Part shown: positions 11,186 to 22,772 of the stretch, piece by piece
Layout of the letters: the number at the start of each line of letters is the position of its first letter
Numbering within the stretch: position 1 is the stretch's first letter
Origin: Crambe crambe
Lineage: Eukaryota; Porifera; Demospongiae; Poecilosclerida; Crambeidae
Length of the DNA: 64,000 nucleotides
Assembly: GCA_963924555.1 (NCBI GenBank)
Contig: OZ004581.1
Location: 6,921,338 to 6,985,337 of the forward strand
Direction of reading: 5' to 3'
Made by a program: the position numbers and the translations under genes
Notes under the pieces: generated by a model
Database searches by the model: none
Seen by the model: the letters and a program-made list of their open reading frames with translations, nothing else
What the model was told of the DNA's origin: nothing

Positions 11186-12384
11186 ACAAGTGAATGCAAA
11201 AAATTTCTTCTAAATAAAAAGTGAAGTAGGGATAGCAGTAAAATTTAGCTGCATTCCTATCACTCCTACCCCTCCAAAAATTTCAATATCCGTGCCCATA
11301 TATACACCCAACTTAATCCCTACTCTTAACTCCCCTTTCAGCAATAATGAAAAAAATATTTCTCAGTTTATTACATTTTTGGGTTGTTTTTGTATGCCTA
11401 CATTACTGGGAAGAAATATGAGAAGCATTGGTGGAAGTCTCACTGAGAAAATAGCAGTAGAAGTTGGCCATTTCATTTATATCCTGTTTGGGGCGGGGCT
11501 TACTTGTGATGTCATAGAGGGAATTCATTGTACAATCTCTATTGAAAATAATACAAATGTTGGAGTCTGTGTTTCACATAAGGTGTGATACTTCCATTCC
11601 AAAGTTTGCACTAACAAATGCTAGGGTATGTTAAAGGCTGTAACAAAATTTAAAGTCCATGCCTCTGATCAAAGGTGAGCTATCCTTCACTACATACAAG
11701 ATGTAAAAACAGGCTTTCTGAGCTGAGGCCAATCTAAGTATGCTGTAGGTAGGGGCCTAAAAGTCTTAGATAGACTTACTGGAGTATGTGTGAGCTGTCT
11801 TAGATATGTGTGAGCTATACAGCACAAAGATGATGCCTAATGGCTAGGCTAGCTGGCTAGTCAGCTTGTATGCTTAGTTTGACAACCAGTAGGTATGATG
11901 CCTTGTGCTGTATAGCTCACACATGCTCCAGTAAGTCTATCTGAGAATTCTAGCCCCCTACCTACAGCATGATAAGCTGGTCATCAGCTCTGAGAGCTTG
12001 TTTCTACATTTTGAAGTGATTCTTTGGATATCTCACCTTTGGTAATAGTCATGAACTTCAAATTTTGGTATAACTTTTAGCATACTCTAAGATTAACTTG
12101 TGCAAAGTTTGGAGGGAATACACTGAACCATGTGTGAAATACAGACTCCAGCATTTGTATTATTTTCAATAGAGATTGTACAATGAGTTCCCTCTATGAC
12201 ATCACAAGTAAGCCCCGCCCCATTGCTGAAGGGGGAGTGAAGAGTAGGGATTTACGTAAGTTGGGGATATATATGGGCATGGATATTGAAATTAGGAGGG
12301 GTAGGAGTGATAGGAATGCAGCTAAATTTTATGGCTATCCCTACTTCACTTTTTATTTAGAAGAAATTTTTTGCACTTACTTGT
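11186..12384. mobile_element. 1.2 kb foldback (palindromic) element with GTAGGGAT box
   Basis: Left arm 11186-11850 and right arm about 11895-12384 are reverse complements. Ends read ACAAGTGAATGCAAAAAATT...AGTGAAGTAGGGATAGC and the inverse GCTATCCCTACTTCACT...AATTTTTTGCACTTACTTGT. The left arm has about 150 bp absent from the right arm (about 11343-11490). No protein. The terminal 40 bp match the ends of the palindromes at 25.1 and 36.3 kb, so these elements likely used the same transposition machinery. Confidence 0.8.
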
Positions 12385-13536
12385 AGTATATAGTACTGGA
12401 ATAAAAGGCTTGTTGTATTAACTATCTATGTCATTTAGTTAATATTACTGAAATCCCAGGGGGGGAGGCGAATCCCCCCTAAATGAACCCCTGGGTGCTG
12501 AAGTAAGGACACAAGCAGGGGCCACGGCCAGACAGCAGGAGCCATTATAACTGGATAGGACACTAGCAGGGTAATTGTAACACAGCTGCATGGCTAGCAG
12601 GGGCCATTATAACACAGCTGGATAGTACAGTCATTAGATGAACACAGTTGTGGGGAAATCAGAAACTAGTGGCTGTATGGTAATAGGTAATTAGAAATCT
12701 TTAGCTACTAATGAAACAATCACTGCCACTGGAAACCAACCACACAAGTCATCAGAGTTGACATAGCTAGCTAATGCTTTAAGTGGTCCCACCATCTAAA
12801 GAATGTGTGGGTTGTCTAAGATAAGTAATAGATACTCCAGAGGCACATTCTCTGGCTGTAATTTCCCTATCTATAACTCTAACATTATCAGAGGAACTCA
12901 AAATGGTGGAAAATGGTAGTTGACTCTGTTCACTGTTCATTATTATCGTCATTGACTTAAAAATTTTAAGGAGTCAGCAGGGTATAGTCTACATTCAAAG
13001 CTTACAGCAATGGGTTAGAGTACAGTCTTTGTTTGGGTCACAGTTCTGTTCCATGCTCACCCACACTGAAAAACAAAAGTGTAAAAACAACCCATTTTTA
13101 GGTTATCTACACATTTGATTTTACAGTGCATGGACATGGATAATCCCCCACACCACACTAGACTGACCTGATGTAGTAATGCACTGATAGCCAATAACTA
13201 GAAAGAGATGTAATTTCACTTGATAGAAAGCCAGGTCTTTCACCTGCGTATTAAACATAAGAAATTTTATTTTTATCATGCTATAGATGAACAATGACAG
13301 AGCATGATATCGTGGAATGATTTAACTGAATGACATTGCTCGTGTCATTTTCCAATAATGAGCCTGTTGAGGTTGCATAGTTCATAAGAATGTGTGGGCT
13401 TTCTCACTATAATAATTTTAGATACTCATGCATGAGGGAAAGATTTTATTATGTGTGGTGTAGCTAACTTGATGTGTAATCTAATTTTCCTTATATCCCA
13501 TGTGTGGGTGAGATCAAAGGGCCGCGGTGTGGTTTA
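12385..13536. other. Non-coding, no gene recognised
   Basis: Contains three nearby phrases 'caggggcca(c/tt)' at about 12,514, 12,597 and similar, hinting at a decayed short tandem repeat, and a possible very short MITE at about 13,064-13,125 (CACTGAAAAACA...TTTTACAGTG). Nothing codes. Confidence 0.45.
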
Positions 13537-13817
13537 TAAGTCATAATGCCCGTCGTCATTAACGACAGGCATTATGAGTCATAATTGCCCGTTGTCAATA
13601 GAAACAACGTTTAATCTCCATGGAGACAAGAAAGCGCAGCTGCTAAAATGTGAAGGTAAAGTTACTTTATCATAGCTAGCCTAGTCTATACTCACCTTAG
13701 CTATGGCGGGATATAAAATAGTTAGAACATGGGTGCCATGTTATAAACGACCCTTGCCCTCGGGACTCGGGTTGTTTATAATCCATAAAACCCTGGCACC
13801 CATGTTCTAACTATTAC
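13537..13817. repeat. Two strong hairpins (13,541-13,580 and 13,717-13,816)
   Basis: The first pairs CATAATGCCCGTCG with CGACAGGCATTATG. The second pairs AATAGTTAGAACATGGGTGCCA with its exact inverse at 13794-13815 and has a nested TTATAAACGACCC / CGGGTTGTTTATAA stem. The second looks like a tiny foldback MITE of about 100 bp; the first may be part of the same decayed element. Confidence 0.7.
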
Positions 13818-14549
13818 TTCATGGATGATTTACTTCCTCTACTTTATATATCCAGTGGTACCACATGATGTAATACATCCATATAAGGCAATGCAACTAC
13901 ATGTTTGTTTATCAACAGTGGGCATGTCTGCTGAGGGAGGGTGGGGCTCTATCAGGAGTGGGAGGGGGAGGGAGGGGAAGGGTTAAATTGCATACCCTCA
14001 ATCACATTATTGGGATGTAGTTTTTAGTTTGGTATGTTTTTTTAATCATGTCACAACAAACCTAACCAGCAACCAAGGGCAAGTTCACCTAATAGAGAGA
14101 CTGAATCAGGTAACCAAGGGGAAAGATAGATAGGACTGGAGGACTGAATTGTACAACCAGGTAACCAAGGGGTAAGTTCACCTGATAAAGAGGACTGGAG
14201 GACTTAGAGCGTGTTAAGAGGTAAAGGGTCACCTGGGATGTGAGACTGGGCTACAAAATAGTCCTCAAAATTCCATGCAAAACATGTCTTGGAATACCAG
14301 CAAGAGCTGAGTACGATATGTACCTATGTACAAGCCATCAAGAGAGCAAGGACACATCATCACCAATAATTATACCAGATCCTCACACAACCATAAGCAC
14401 TATAATACTTTCAGCTTCAGGGGAAATTATTATACTTGAAACAGTCAAATATTGGTAAGGTCCCATAGACAGCTCCAGGGCTGTATTGACTTTGATGTTG
14501 TGAATGAAAGGTGTTTCACATAAAAGCCACATCCCTCATATTACCTTAA
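13818..14549. other. Low-complexity spacer with short direct repeats
   Basis: Two to three imperfect copies of 'caggtaaccaaggggaaag/taagttcacctgataaagaggactggagga' lie at about 14,070-14,200. An open stretch at 14,240-14,457 ends in a good GTAAGG donor, but joining it to the nearest acceptor at 14,800 gives an immediate stop, so I do not call an exon. Confidence 0.45.
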
Positions 14550-15026
14550 GGTGGGTATTATTGGCGGCTACTAATTATTATTTTTTTAGCATTTTAAGGG
14601 GATACTGTATTAGCTTTGTGTAATAGCTATTTTTAAATGTAGTTTCGTATGAAGAATATCAGGCAGATGCATTATTGTGTCAGTAGCTATCATTGGAGAG
14701 TTAGTTTTTGTAGATTGAACAAAAAGGATCTTCACTGGGAATAGTGATACTTCAATCTATCACACCTGTCACTCCTGCCTTTTTCCACCCTACAGCTGCC
14801 ATTCTTGAGTCCATGAAATCAGAAGTATCTGAAACAGACTCTGATGAAGACAACAGCAATCTAGCTAGCTAGCTAACTCCGCCAGGACACTCAAACAGAA
14901 AGCAATGTTTTTGTTCAATATTACTTCTAATTATATGAAATATTATTATTAGCGCGTGCTTATATTAGCGAATAAAGGCCTATTCGCTAAATTCACTATA
15001 TTAACAAGTTGCCAATAATACCCACC
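14550..15026. mobile_element. TTAA-flanked inverted-repeat element (piggyBac/Kolobok-like MITE)
   Basis: GGTGGGTATTATTGGC at 14550 is the exact inverse of GCCAATAATACCCACC ending at 15026. TTAA sits directly outside on both sides (14546-14549 and 15027-15030). A TTAA target duplication is the mark of piggyBac and Kolobok elements; which one cannot be decided from the ends. There is no transposase. It contains a short open segment ending in an acidic SETDSDEDNS-like stretch at about 14,800-14,870, possibly captured coding DNA. Confidence 0.75.
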
Positions 15027-15239
15027 TTAAGGTAGCCCTACCAATGATTATACCAGTCCCAAAGGTACCAGGGTATTAGCCTAAACAGCATCACTCGCTG
15101 AGATAACTCAGACGAATACCAGGCAAAAATCTATATTGCCACACCTCTGTGTCATACCATAATAGTATATACTGTGTCATACGTAACATCAAACACATTG
15201 ATGTGTAACAAATGGATGCCCGTTAAAGCTTGGGTAATA

Positions 15240-16230
15240 ATTAATTGCAGTGTTTCCCCAGTATACTAAATGCAGGGCGGGCCACCCTGTATGGAAAACT
15301 TCAAAGAAAGTGGGTTGAGTCTATGACACTAATTGAATTATATTCTCACGACCACCCTGTTTGAAAGTACAGCTAGGGGAGACTCTGCAATGGGGAGGAC
15401 AATATTATTAATTTGAGTTCTGACCAGTCAACTTACAGAGATCTCTCTCCAAGCTCTTCCAATGACTTCTAATAAGCCACAACTTGCTCATCAGGGAGGA
15501 AGGAGTGGAGGGGGTTAAATTCGAGCATGGAGATGTACGGGAGTAGGTTTCCAGGCATTCAGAAGGTGCAGGAAAACTGTCAAGAGAGAGAGAACCAGTG
15601 CTGTAAATATATGGGGTGATTATTGTGTGGACATACAGTCATATCTATTAATATGAAATTCAACCAAAAATGGTTGCAATAAAACAGGGAAGTTGTCTAT
15701 GTCAGGTTGTTAAGTATTTCAAGTGCTGTTTTATCAAGTACTTTTTCAGTATGGAATGGATGTGGTTAATGCCTGAACTCCAAACACAACAATGCAAGTC
15801 AGGACAACACGTCTTCATGCAACTCCAAGGGCTCATTAGTATCTACAATACATTACATAGAGATCCATGGGAGATCGGCAAGTTAAAGGACACCTTCCTA
15901 TCCGTAAAATGACAACCACTCTGAACTTATGGATAGATAGTTCCACTTTAGGCTATAGTGGGTAAAGGGTCTCAACATTAAGGACACAATGTTAATAATT
16001 ATGGGGGGAGCATTTAGAAGACATACTGATTCTGATTATACCTACGTATCAGACTGAGTGCCTGAGTGAGTCCTGACCAGCCATCACACATCTCTTTCCA
16101 GCTCTCTTTCAGTAACCCACAACTTGTTCGTCAGGGAGGAGGAATTTGAATTGAGCCTGAGGCATGAACATTGGAGACATATGGGGGTTGTTATCAGGCA
16201 TTCAGATGGTGCAGGAATACTATAGGAATC
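15240..16230. repeat. Diverged duplicated block (about 15,420-15,580 and 16,065-16,215)
   Basis: Both halves share 'ctgaccag(t/cc)', 'ccacaacttg(c/t)tc(a/g)tcagggagga', 'ggcattcaga(a/t)ggtgcagga(a)' and nearby text. They look like a tandem duplication about 640 bp apart. On either strand the shared parts are interrupted by stops, so no gene is called. Confidence 0.5.
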
Positions 16231-16559
16231 GATAAATGAGTCAGTGTGTAGTTAGTATCAGCAAATGGGAGGAGAATATATGATCATCATAAGTGTTCTC
16301 CTCAGACATATTCACTCTGTCAAGACATATCTTTAGTTCCATGAACACTCAGATATATACAACAGTCTTTTATAGGTATGTACATAACACAAAATAGATG
16401 GTTCCTGCAAAGCACTTCCCTCTGAATTCAGTTAGGCAGACACTCCACGAGCAAGCTGCAATCTTATGACACAGTTCTCCAGCTTGATGGAAATAATGCA
16501 CACCACAAACTAGCCCCACCCTTCAAATAACGCGCGCATATCGCATGCAGTGGCACTTC

Positions 16560-17330
<771 letters not shown>

Positions 17331-18843
17331 AAGAGTATATGTTTTCCTCATTACTTGTTTGTTGTGTCTCTGAGATCTTTATTAATGATAATATATGATC
17401 ACCTCGTTCAATATCGACAATTATTTTTGTATAGATTATAGATTATTTTTGGATGTGGCTAGGCAAAAGTGGGCACAGTTAGGCCAAAATGCAAGCATGA
17501 AATTTATAGCTACGCCCCCTATAGCTGTTTATCACTTAATTTGACTTGAGACAACTCTACAAATAATTTTACTGGTCCCCATTATATAGCTATAATCCCC
17601 ATGCATGCCAGTCCAATGTCATTATGTGTCTGGCAGTTTGATTCTGTCATGCACAGCAGCTGCTACTAGCTACATACCTGTAGCTACCTGAGACATGTCA
17701 GAGGAGACACTAGCAACGATACTTAGCTAAAGCACACTTGCAGGAATTAAAGACAATTTTTCACACATGCACTTGATGGTAAACATGTAGCTACATGAAT
17801 AATTTAAAAGCTTATAGCTAGTTACTAATCACCTGTCACCTATCTCATCATTGTAGCTATTAAATAGTGCTTTCAAGTAAAGACTTTTGCTAGGCAAAGA
17901 CCCAATGCCAGAAAATAATGGCTATCATATGGTATCCTAGTAGAGTACCAATCGGAGTGCCACTTCATTTGCCCTCTCAGTAAACATTGGCTATCTGCTA
18001 GCTACTTGCCATATTGGACAACTGATCATGATAATAATGAAAATCAATGCTAAATGGAGTCATGCAGTCCTGAATAATTACGTAGCTATATCGACACTGC
18101 CAGGGAATGATGCTCCAGATTACTTATACACTGTAACAGTGACAACATGACTACATGTGTATCTCAGAGCAGAACTTGAAGTTTGAGAGCAACTAATAGC
18201 AAGGTGCACATATAACACAGAAAACAGATGTCACAGTGACCTGCACACCCCTCACTGTCAGTTATTGTAACATTATAATGGAATGATCTGCATGCAGTTG
18301 CTGTGTGCATAGCAGATCACTCCATAATACATGTAACGTAGCTAGTGAAGAAAGCATAACTGAAGCCCAGGGGTGTGTCTATCATCCTTGATATCTATTG
18401 AAAAAAAAAACAACAACAACTCTGCAGTTATATGTACCTACGTGCTGCAGTCAAAAGGTCTTCCATTTTCCTAATTAACCTGCGTATACAGCCACATAGC
18501 TAGCTAATACTCTCAATCCCACTTCAGTAATATAATATGTTCTCAATGATAGATCTATGTATTATTGAATACGTCTGGTTAATATCCTCACTTCGGAATG
18601 TGGCTGTAACTACTATAACTAGACGTAGCTAAAACATCTTCTCATTATAATAACAAAATAATTAGGCAGCATGCACATTATACGAACGTACATTCCCCTG
18701 TACATTATAATATTTTCTTTGACAGAAGTTTATAATAATTACATAATGCTAAATTCAATAATGAGAGTTTCCAGCTATAGCTAATTATAGCTAAAATCAA
18801 GTTTTTTTTTACGGAATGATGTACTGTTCTCTATAGGTAGCTA
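17331..18843. other. Non-coding, no feature recognised
   Basis: AT-rich intergenic sequence with many 'tagctagc' strings and a short near-palindrome around 18,270-18,330 ('ggaatgatctgcatgcag' / 'gcatagcagatcactcc'). No gene supported. Confidence 0.5.
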
Positions 18844-19167
18844 TCACTGATACAAAACTGGGCAATCATCGTTTTCATATTTAACAAGAACATTTGTAAT
18901 ACTATTGGGATCACCAGCGTTTCCATAGTATTCATCCTTATCTTGGAGAACCCTCTTCACAACGTTGCACCTTCCTTGTAAATTGAGGTGATTTTTCTTA
19001 GTCTTTGATAGGGTCAGGAAATTTTTTCCACAGTGAAGATGTGGATACTTATTGCCTGGATTCCCAACATATTCTTGATTGTTACAGTAATCCTTCTTGA
19101 AGTTCACAGCTTCTACACTCAACATAAGAATAACAGCAAAAAGAAATAGTATGAGAATGGTCTTCAT
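18844..19167 (-). CDS. Small secreted protein, 107 aa, four cysteines in mature part
   Basis: A complete single-exon frame from ATG (19167) to TGA (18846-18844). The first 20 residues (MKTILILFLFAVILMLSVEA) are a classic signal peptide: Lys at 3, a long hydrophobic core, and Ala before a likely cleavage site. The mature chain of about 87 residues has four cysteines (in YCNN, LHCG, GRCN, DDCP), enough for two disulfides, plus two similar Y-x-GN(A/P)G segments. I do not recognise the family. Its position 1.6 kb from the ten-cysteine peptide gene on the same strand suggests a cluster of small secreted proteins. No neighbouring copy of it occurs in the window. Role unknown. Confidence 0.75.
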   Translation of the reverse strand: MKTILILFLFAVILMLSVEAVNFKKDYCNNQEYVGNPGNKYPHLHCGKNFLTLSKTKKNHLNLQGRCNVVKRVLQDKDEYYGNAGDPNSITNVLVKYENDDCPVLYQ

Positions 19168-19446
19168 AATTATTTTCAGAGCTCAGATCGAGTTTCGAAT
19201 ACGTAAATCTGGCCGTCAATATCGTGAATGAGTGTATAGTAATAGCTAATTATACAGCACTGAGCCTTTATTATAATTATTGCTCCAGATACATACATAT
19301 ACATGCATGTAGCTAGCTAATTATTAAGAGAAGCTATGAAACAGTACAGTAATGGCAGTGACATTAGCTGAATGCTAAAGAGTTGACAGTTATATGAGCA
19401 GTGTGCATGGAAGCTAGCTAGCTATTATCATGCTAGCTACATTTTT

Positions 19447-20212
19447 GCCTCGGCACCGAAGTGCCGAGGCGCAGTGCTGGAAGCGACTATGATCGGCGAT
19501 GGTGGTACGTTTCACGCGCACGCGCAATGATGCACGATGATGCTTATCGAGCACGTGCATTAATTTAGTACTAAGGACAAACAGACAGGCTCAGCTCAGG
19601 CTCGCAGTTACTACGCGATAACTCTAGTACTGATGATTCTTGGCCGTCTTTGCCAACAAATCAAGCCCATTATCACATGCAGAGAACTGACTAAAAGACA
19701 GCAGTGAACAAAAACAACAGAGATTGCAAGGTACACGAACTAGTGCTTCGTTTGAAGTGTCAAAGAGAGAGCCATGGTGAAGGAGAATCTCAGAACTAAG
19801 ACTTTGAGGCTTCCAAACAATGAGAGAATCCAGTACACATACTTCAATCAAGCTATGCTGAGAATAACCATTAAACGACAGTTGAACAGCAAGAATAGTG
19901 TGTAAATACTAATCTTACTACAATAATTATAAGCCATGTTGCTCAGTGTGCTTTATTTGGAACTCTCCACAGAAAAGAAGCTGAGAGAAATATTTTGGCA
20001 ACATTTTGTAGAAACATTTGACCCCACAACCCCCCACACTTTTCATTAATTATGCCCATGAGTGTTCAGCCAATCATCCTTGTAGGACTCTGGTTTCAAG
20101 CCGGTGATCCTCAGTGTATCTTTATCGTCTCTTATATACCACTGTCACGTCGTATTCACTATAAAGCATTAAAAATTAAAATTAAATAGAGGTTGCACTT
20201 AAGTGCCGAGGC
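19447..20212. mobile_element. Inverted-repeat element with TGCCTCGGCAC ends
   Basis: The left end is TGCCTCGGCACCGAAGTGCC, itself a perfect hairpin (GCCTCGGCAC / GTGCCGAGGC). The right end (about 20,201-20,212) reads GTGCCGAGGCA, the inverse of the terminus. The element is about 766 bp. Internally there is a GC-rich block (19,490-19,560) and an open minus-strand stretch at 19,624-19,851 without known motifs. No transposase; probably non-autonomous. Confidence 0.6.
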
Positions 20213-20781
20213 ATTCCTAGTCTTTTTAAAAGACTAACTTGTTAGTGAATTTTTAACTAATTATTATGCTGCACGCTGAAATAATGTAGCTATAGTATGA
20301 CTCAACTTTCTATATTGATCTGTAATTCTTATTAAGTTGCTGTAGCCAATCATGTTATGTTAGAATCTTAGGATCCGATACAGAATGAAATCTAATAGTG
20401 AACTACATGTAGCTCTATTGCAGTAATTATTTTCTGAGAAAACGTTAAAATTAGCATCAACCAAATCCTTTGGTTTTGAAACCGCTAAAATTAGTAGCTA
20501 CCCACTAGGAAACATGCAACCCACCAACATCTTTTTTGTGCACATGCATGAATGTGGGAAGGGCTGGCTATAGCCTGCTGCAGAAGTGGCAGGCATTACT
20601 TTAATGTGGGTCATTTATATAATAAGAAGGTACATGCAGCCAGTTTCAAAAGTTCTTTTATACATGCAGTAATCTAGCTAAATAATTACAAAAATAATTA
20701 TAATACATTGTCAGATCTAATACGTATAGCTATGTAGCTAGCTACTAAGATTCAGTATTTTCTTTCAGTTTTGGAGCTCTT
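20213..20781. other. Non-coding flank downstream of the cysteine-rich peptide gene
   Basis: AT-rich sequence, nothing recognised. It would include the 3' UTR of the minus-strand gene ending at 20,782. Confidence 0.5.
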
Positions 20782-21298
20782 TTAAGCTTTAGCACAGCAG
20801 CAAATCTTGTTTCCTGTCCAGCATCCAGCACCATAGTCTTTCCAATTAGTATTAGCAATTACACAGTGAGTTGAGCAATCCCTATCACATACTCCATCAC
20901 AAAATGGCGCAGTTCCAATGACAGTGCCATCTCCTTTATCAGCTGAATAACAAGATCCAGTACAAGATATAGCAGTAATATATGCCTCCAGGGAGTTCAA
21001 TTCCTGGACAACGACGTTCTTAAGATCTGCATGTTGTGTATAATTATAAGAAGAACATTATAGCTAAACTGAATAATCCAGTACAGTAGCTAATAGCATA
21101 GCTACTATATAGTGTAACTAAATTACCAGATTTCTGTTGTTTAGTATTCTTTTTCATCCATTGAGCAATTAATTTTGCATAAATATTATTGATACAATCA
21201 TCCATTCATGCTATGTATATACCTTTTTCAAACTCCTTATTTCCTTTATGGTTTGCATTTTCTGGAGCAGAAAATGCCACAGAGGCCTTCAAAAGCAT
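20782..21298 (-). CDS. Ten-cysteine secreted peptide gene, divergent copy D
   Basis: Exon 3 (21026-20782) follows a TGCAG acceptor and encodes a domain with ten cysteines including IGTAPFC, YGAGCWTGNKICCC and a C-x3-C-x3-C series, the same scaffold as copies A and C. Exon 1 (21298-21223) has the same MLxKA...FSAPE start and a GTATAT donor, but is 21 nt shorter, removing seven residues from the hydrophobic core of the signal peptide. Exon 2 (21174-21127) is recognisable by similarity and has an intact GTAATT donor, but its acceptor reads CAA where the others have CAG. Exons 1, 2 and 3 all join in phase 1, so skipping exon 2 keeps the frame. I infer a diverged gene that may make a shorter product or be on the way to loss. 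Confidence 0.6.
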
Positions 21299-22084
21299 GG
21301 TGTTGAACAATTGAGTCAAGTGTACGTATGTGATCAGCTGTGGCTTAATTCAGCAAAATTATCTGCAACTTAGTGACAAGAGCAGCTCACCATGCTATCA
21401 CCAGGTCGCGCATGCTCAAAAAAATCTCTGATGCCAGCATTTCTACAGCGTTTTTTCAGGATGAATTGTAGGCAGCGCTAGGCTTAGTGGATTGTCGGCC
21501 TAGTAGGCCACGCTAGGCTGAAGTGTTTTGTGGCAAGCATTACAGGTTCACATAAACAGCTTCCTACGCAGCTGCCTGGCCGATACAAATTGAAGTACTA
21601 GCTAGTAATTATGATTAATAGGCAATCACATGCTTTTTCGTGCAATTTGCATTCGGAACTGTCTAAATTGCACTTGGCTTCACCTCGTGCAATTACCTAG
21701 CCAGTTCCTCATGCAATTATACCCAAATTATACCCCAAAGCATGTAATTACCTATATGTACTTATTATCATGCAAATAGGTCAGCAATATTTCGAACTAG
21801 ATAGCTACTGTATGAAAAATAACAATATCAATTAAAAAAGATGTGTACATCTATATAGCTATTAGCTAGCCATATAGCTAGATGGTTTTCATATCTTGAT
21901 CTTCTTAGTGGATCTGATCCAGAGTAAGTGGATCACTGCAGAGATACATGCTTGGTCACAAGCATTAATGCCACCTGGTGAACCATCGACTCTGCCAGGC
22001 CATTCCATTCAGGGGAGACCTACGTAGATGCTACATATGAGCTATCATAGCGATAAAAGGACTGTCCATATGAGTGTAGCTAGC
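21299..22084. other. Non-coding, no gene recognised
   Basis: Contains several short 'tgcaatt' repeats around 21,640-21,740 and otherwise featureless AT-rich DNA. It is the upstream side of the minus-strand peptide gene. Confidence 0.5.
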
Positions 22085-22310
22085 TACCGTAATTTGCTAA
22101 ATGTTAAAAAATAAATGTTCATGTTAAATTAATTTCGTACTAATAAGCTCTGATACTAATGACGGAATAATGGTAGTTTGTTCTTCTATACTATAGCTAT
22201 AGCTAGCATCAATCAACTCATAGAACATGACATCTCATTAGCTAGTTATCATATGTACATATGTAGCTATAGGTCCCTTACAATTCAGCTTCATTAGCTA
22301 CTAGGTCTAT
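22085..22310 (+). repeat. Segment preserving the empty site of the Ngaro element
   Basis: 'taccgtaatttgctaaatgttaaaaaataaatg...aatttcgta' matches 49,864-49,923, and the immediately following 'ctaataagctctgatactaatga...' matches 56,038-56,210. The 6.1 kb retrotransposon lies between those two pieces in the other copy and is absent here at about 22,136/22,137. The segment ends 'aggtctat' where the hairpin element inserts; the equivalent 'aggtctatagctaataatc' is uninterrupted at 56,207. Confidence 0.9.
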
Positions 22311-22772
22311 CAGAGAGTGCGGTAGCACTCTCTAAGTAGGGATGGCAGGTCAAAGTCCATAGGACAGTATAAACTAAAAACTCTTCTTTCTCTTCTACCC
22401 TTACTCTACAGGTTCTCAGAAGGCTACAGTGAATTATTATATCTACAAAGAAGAGAGGAGAATGTTCAAAAGCCAAAAATTCATTCGCCAACATAAGAAA
22501 AAAACGAGTTCTAAAATTGACTTTTCGTTCTTTTTCTTTATCAGAGAGTGCGGTAGCACTCTCTAAGTAGGGATGGCAGGTCAAAGTCCATAGGACAGTA
22601 TAAACTAAAAACTCTTCTTTCTCTTCTACCCTTACTCTACAGGTTCTCAGAAGGCTACAGTGAATTATTATATCTACAAAGAAGAGAGGAGAATGTTCAA
22701 AAGCCAAAAATTCATTCGCCAACATAAGAAAAAAACGAGTTCTAAAATTGACTTTTCGTTCTTTTTCTTTAT
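22311..22772 (+). repeat. Two identical 231-bp R1 head units in tandem
   Basis: Each unit starts CAGAGAGTGCGGTAGCACTC followed by TAAGTAGGGATGGC and ends 'cgttctttttctttat'. The apparent long minus-strand reading frame over this region simply spans the tandem duplication and is not a gene. A tandem duplication of the same unit is seen on the minus strand at 42,870-43,340. Confidence 0.9.

Noticed and set aside
14240..14870. Two-exon gene joining 14,240-14,457 with the acidic segment at 14,800-14,870
   Set aside because: Joining at the apparent donor and acceptor gives an immediate stop.
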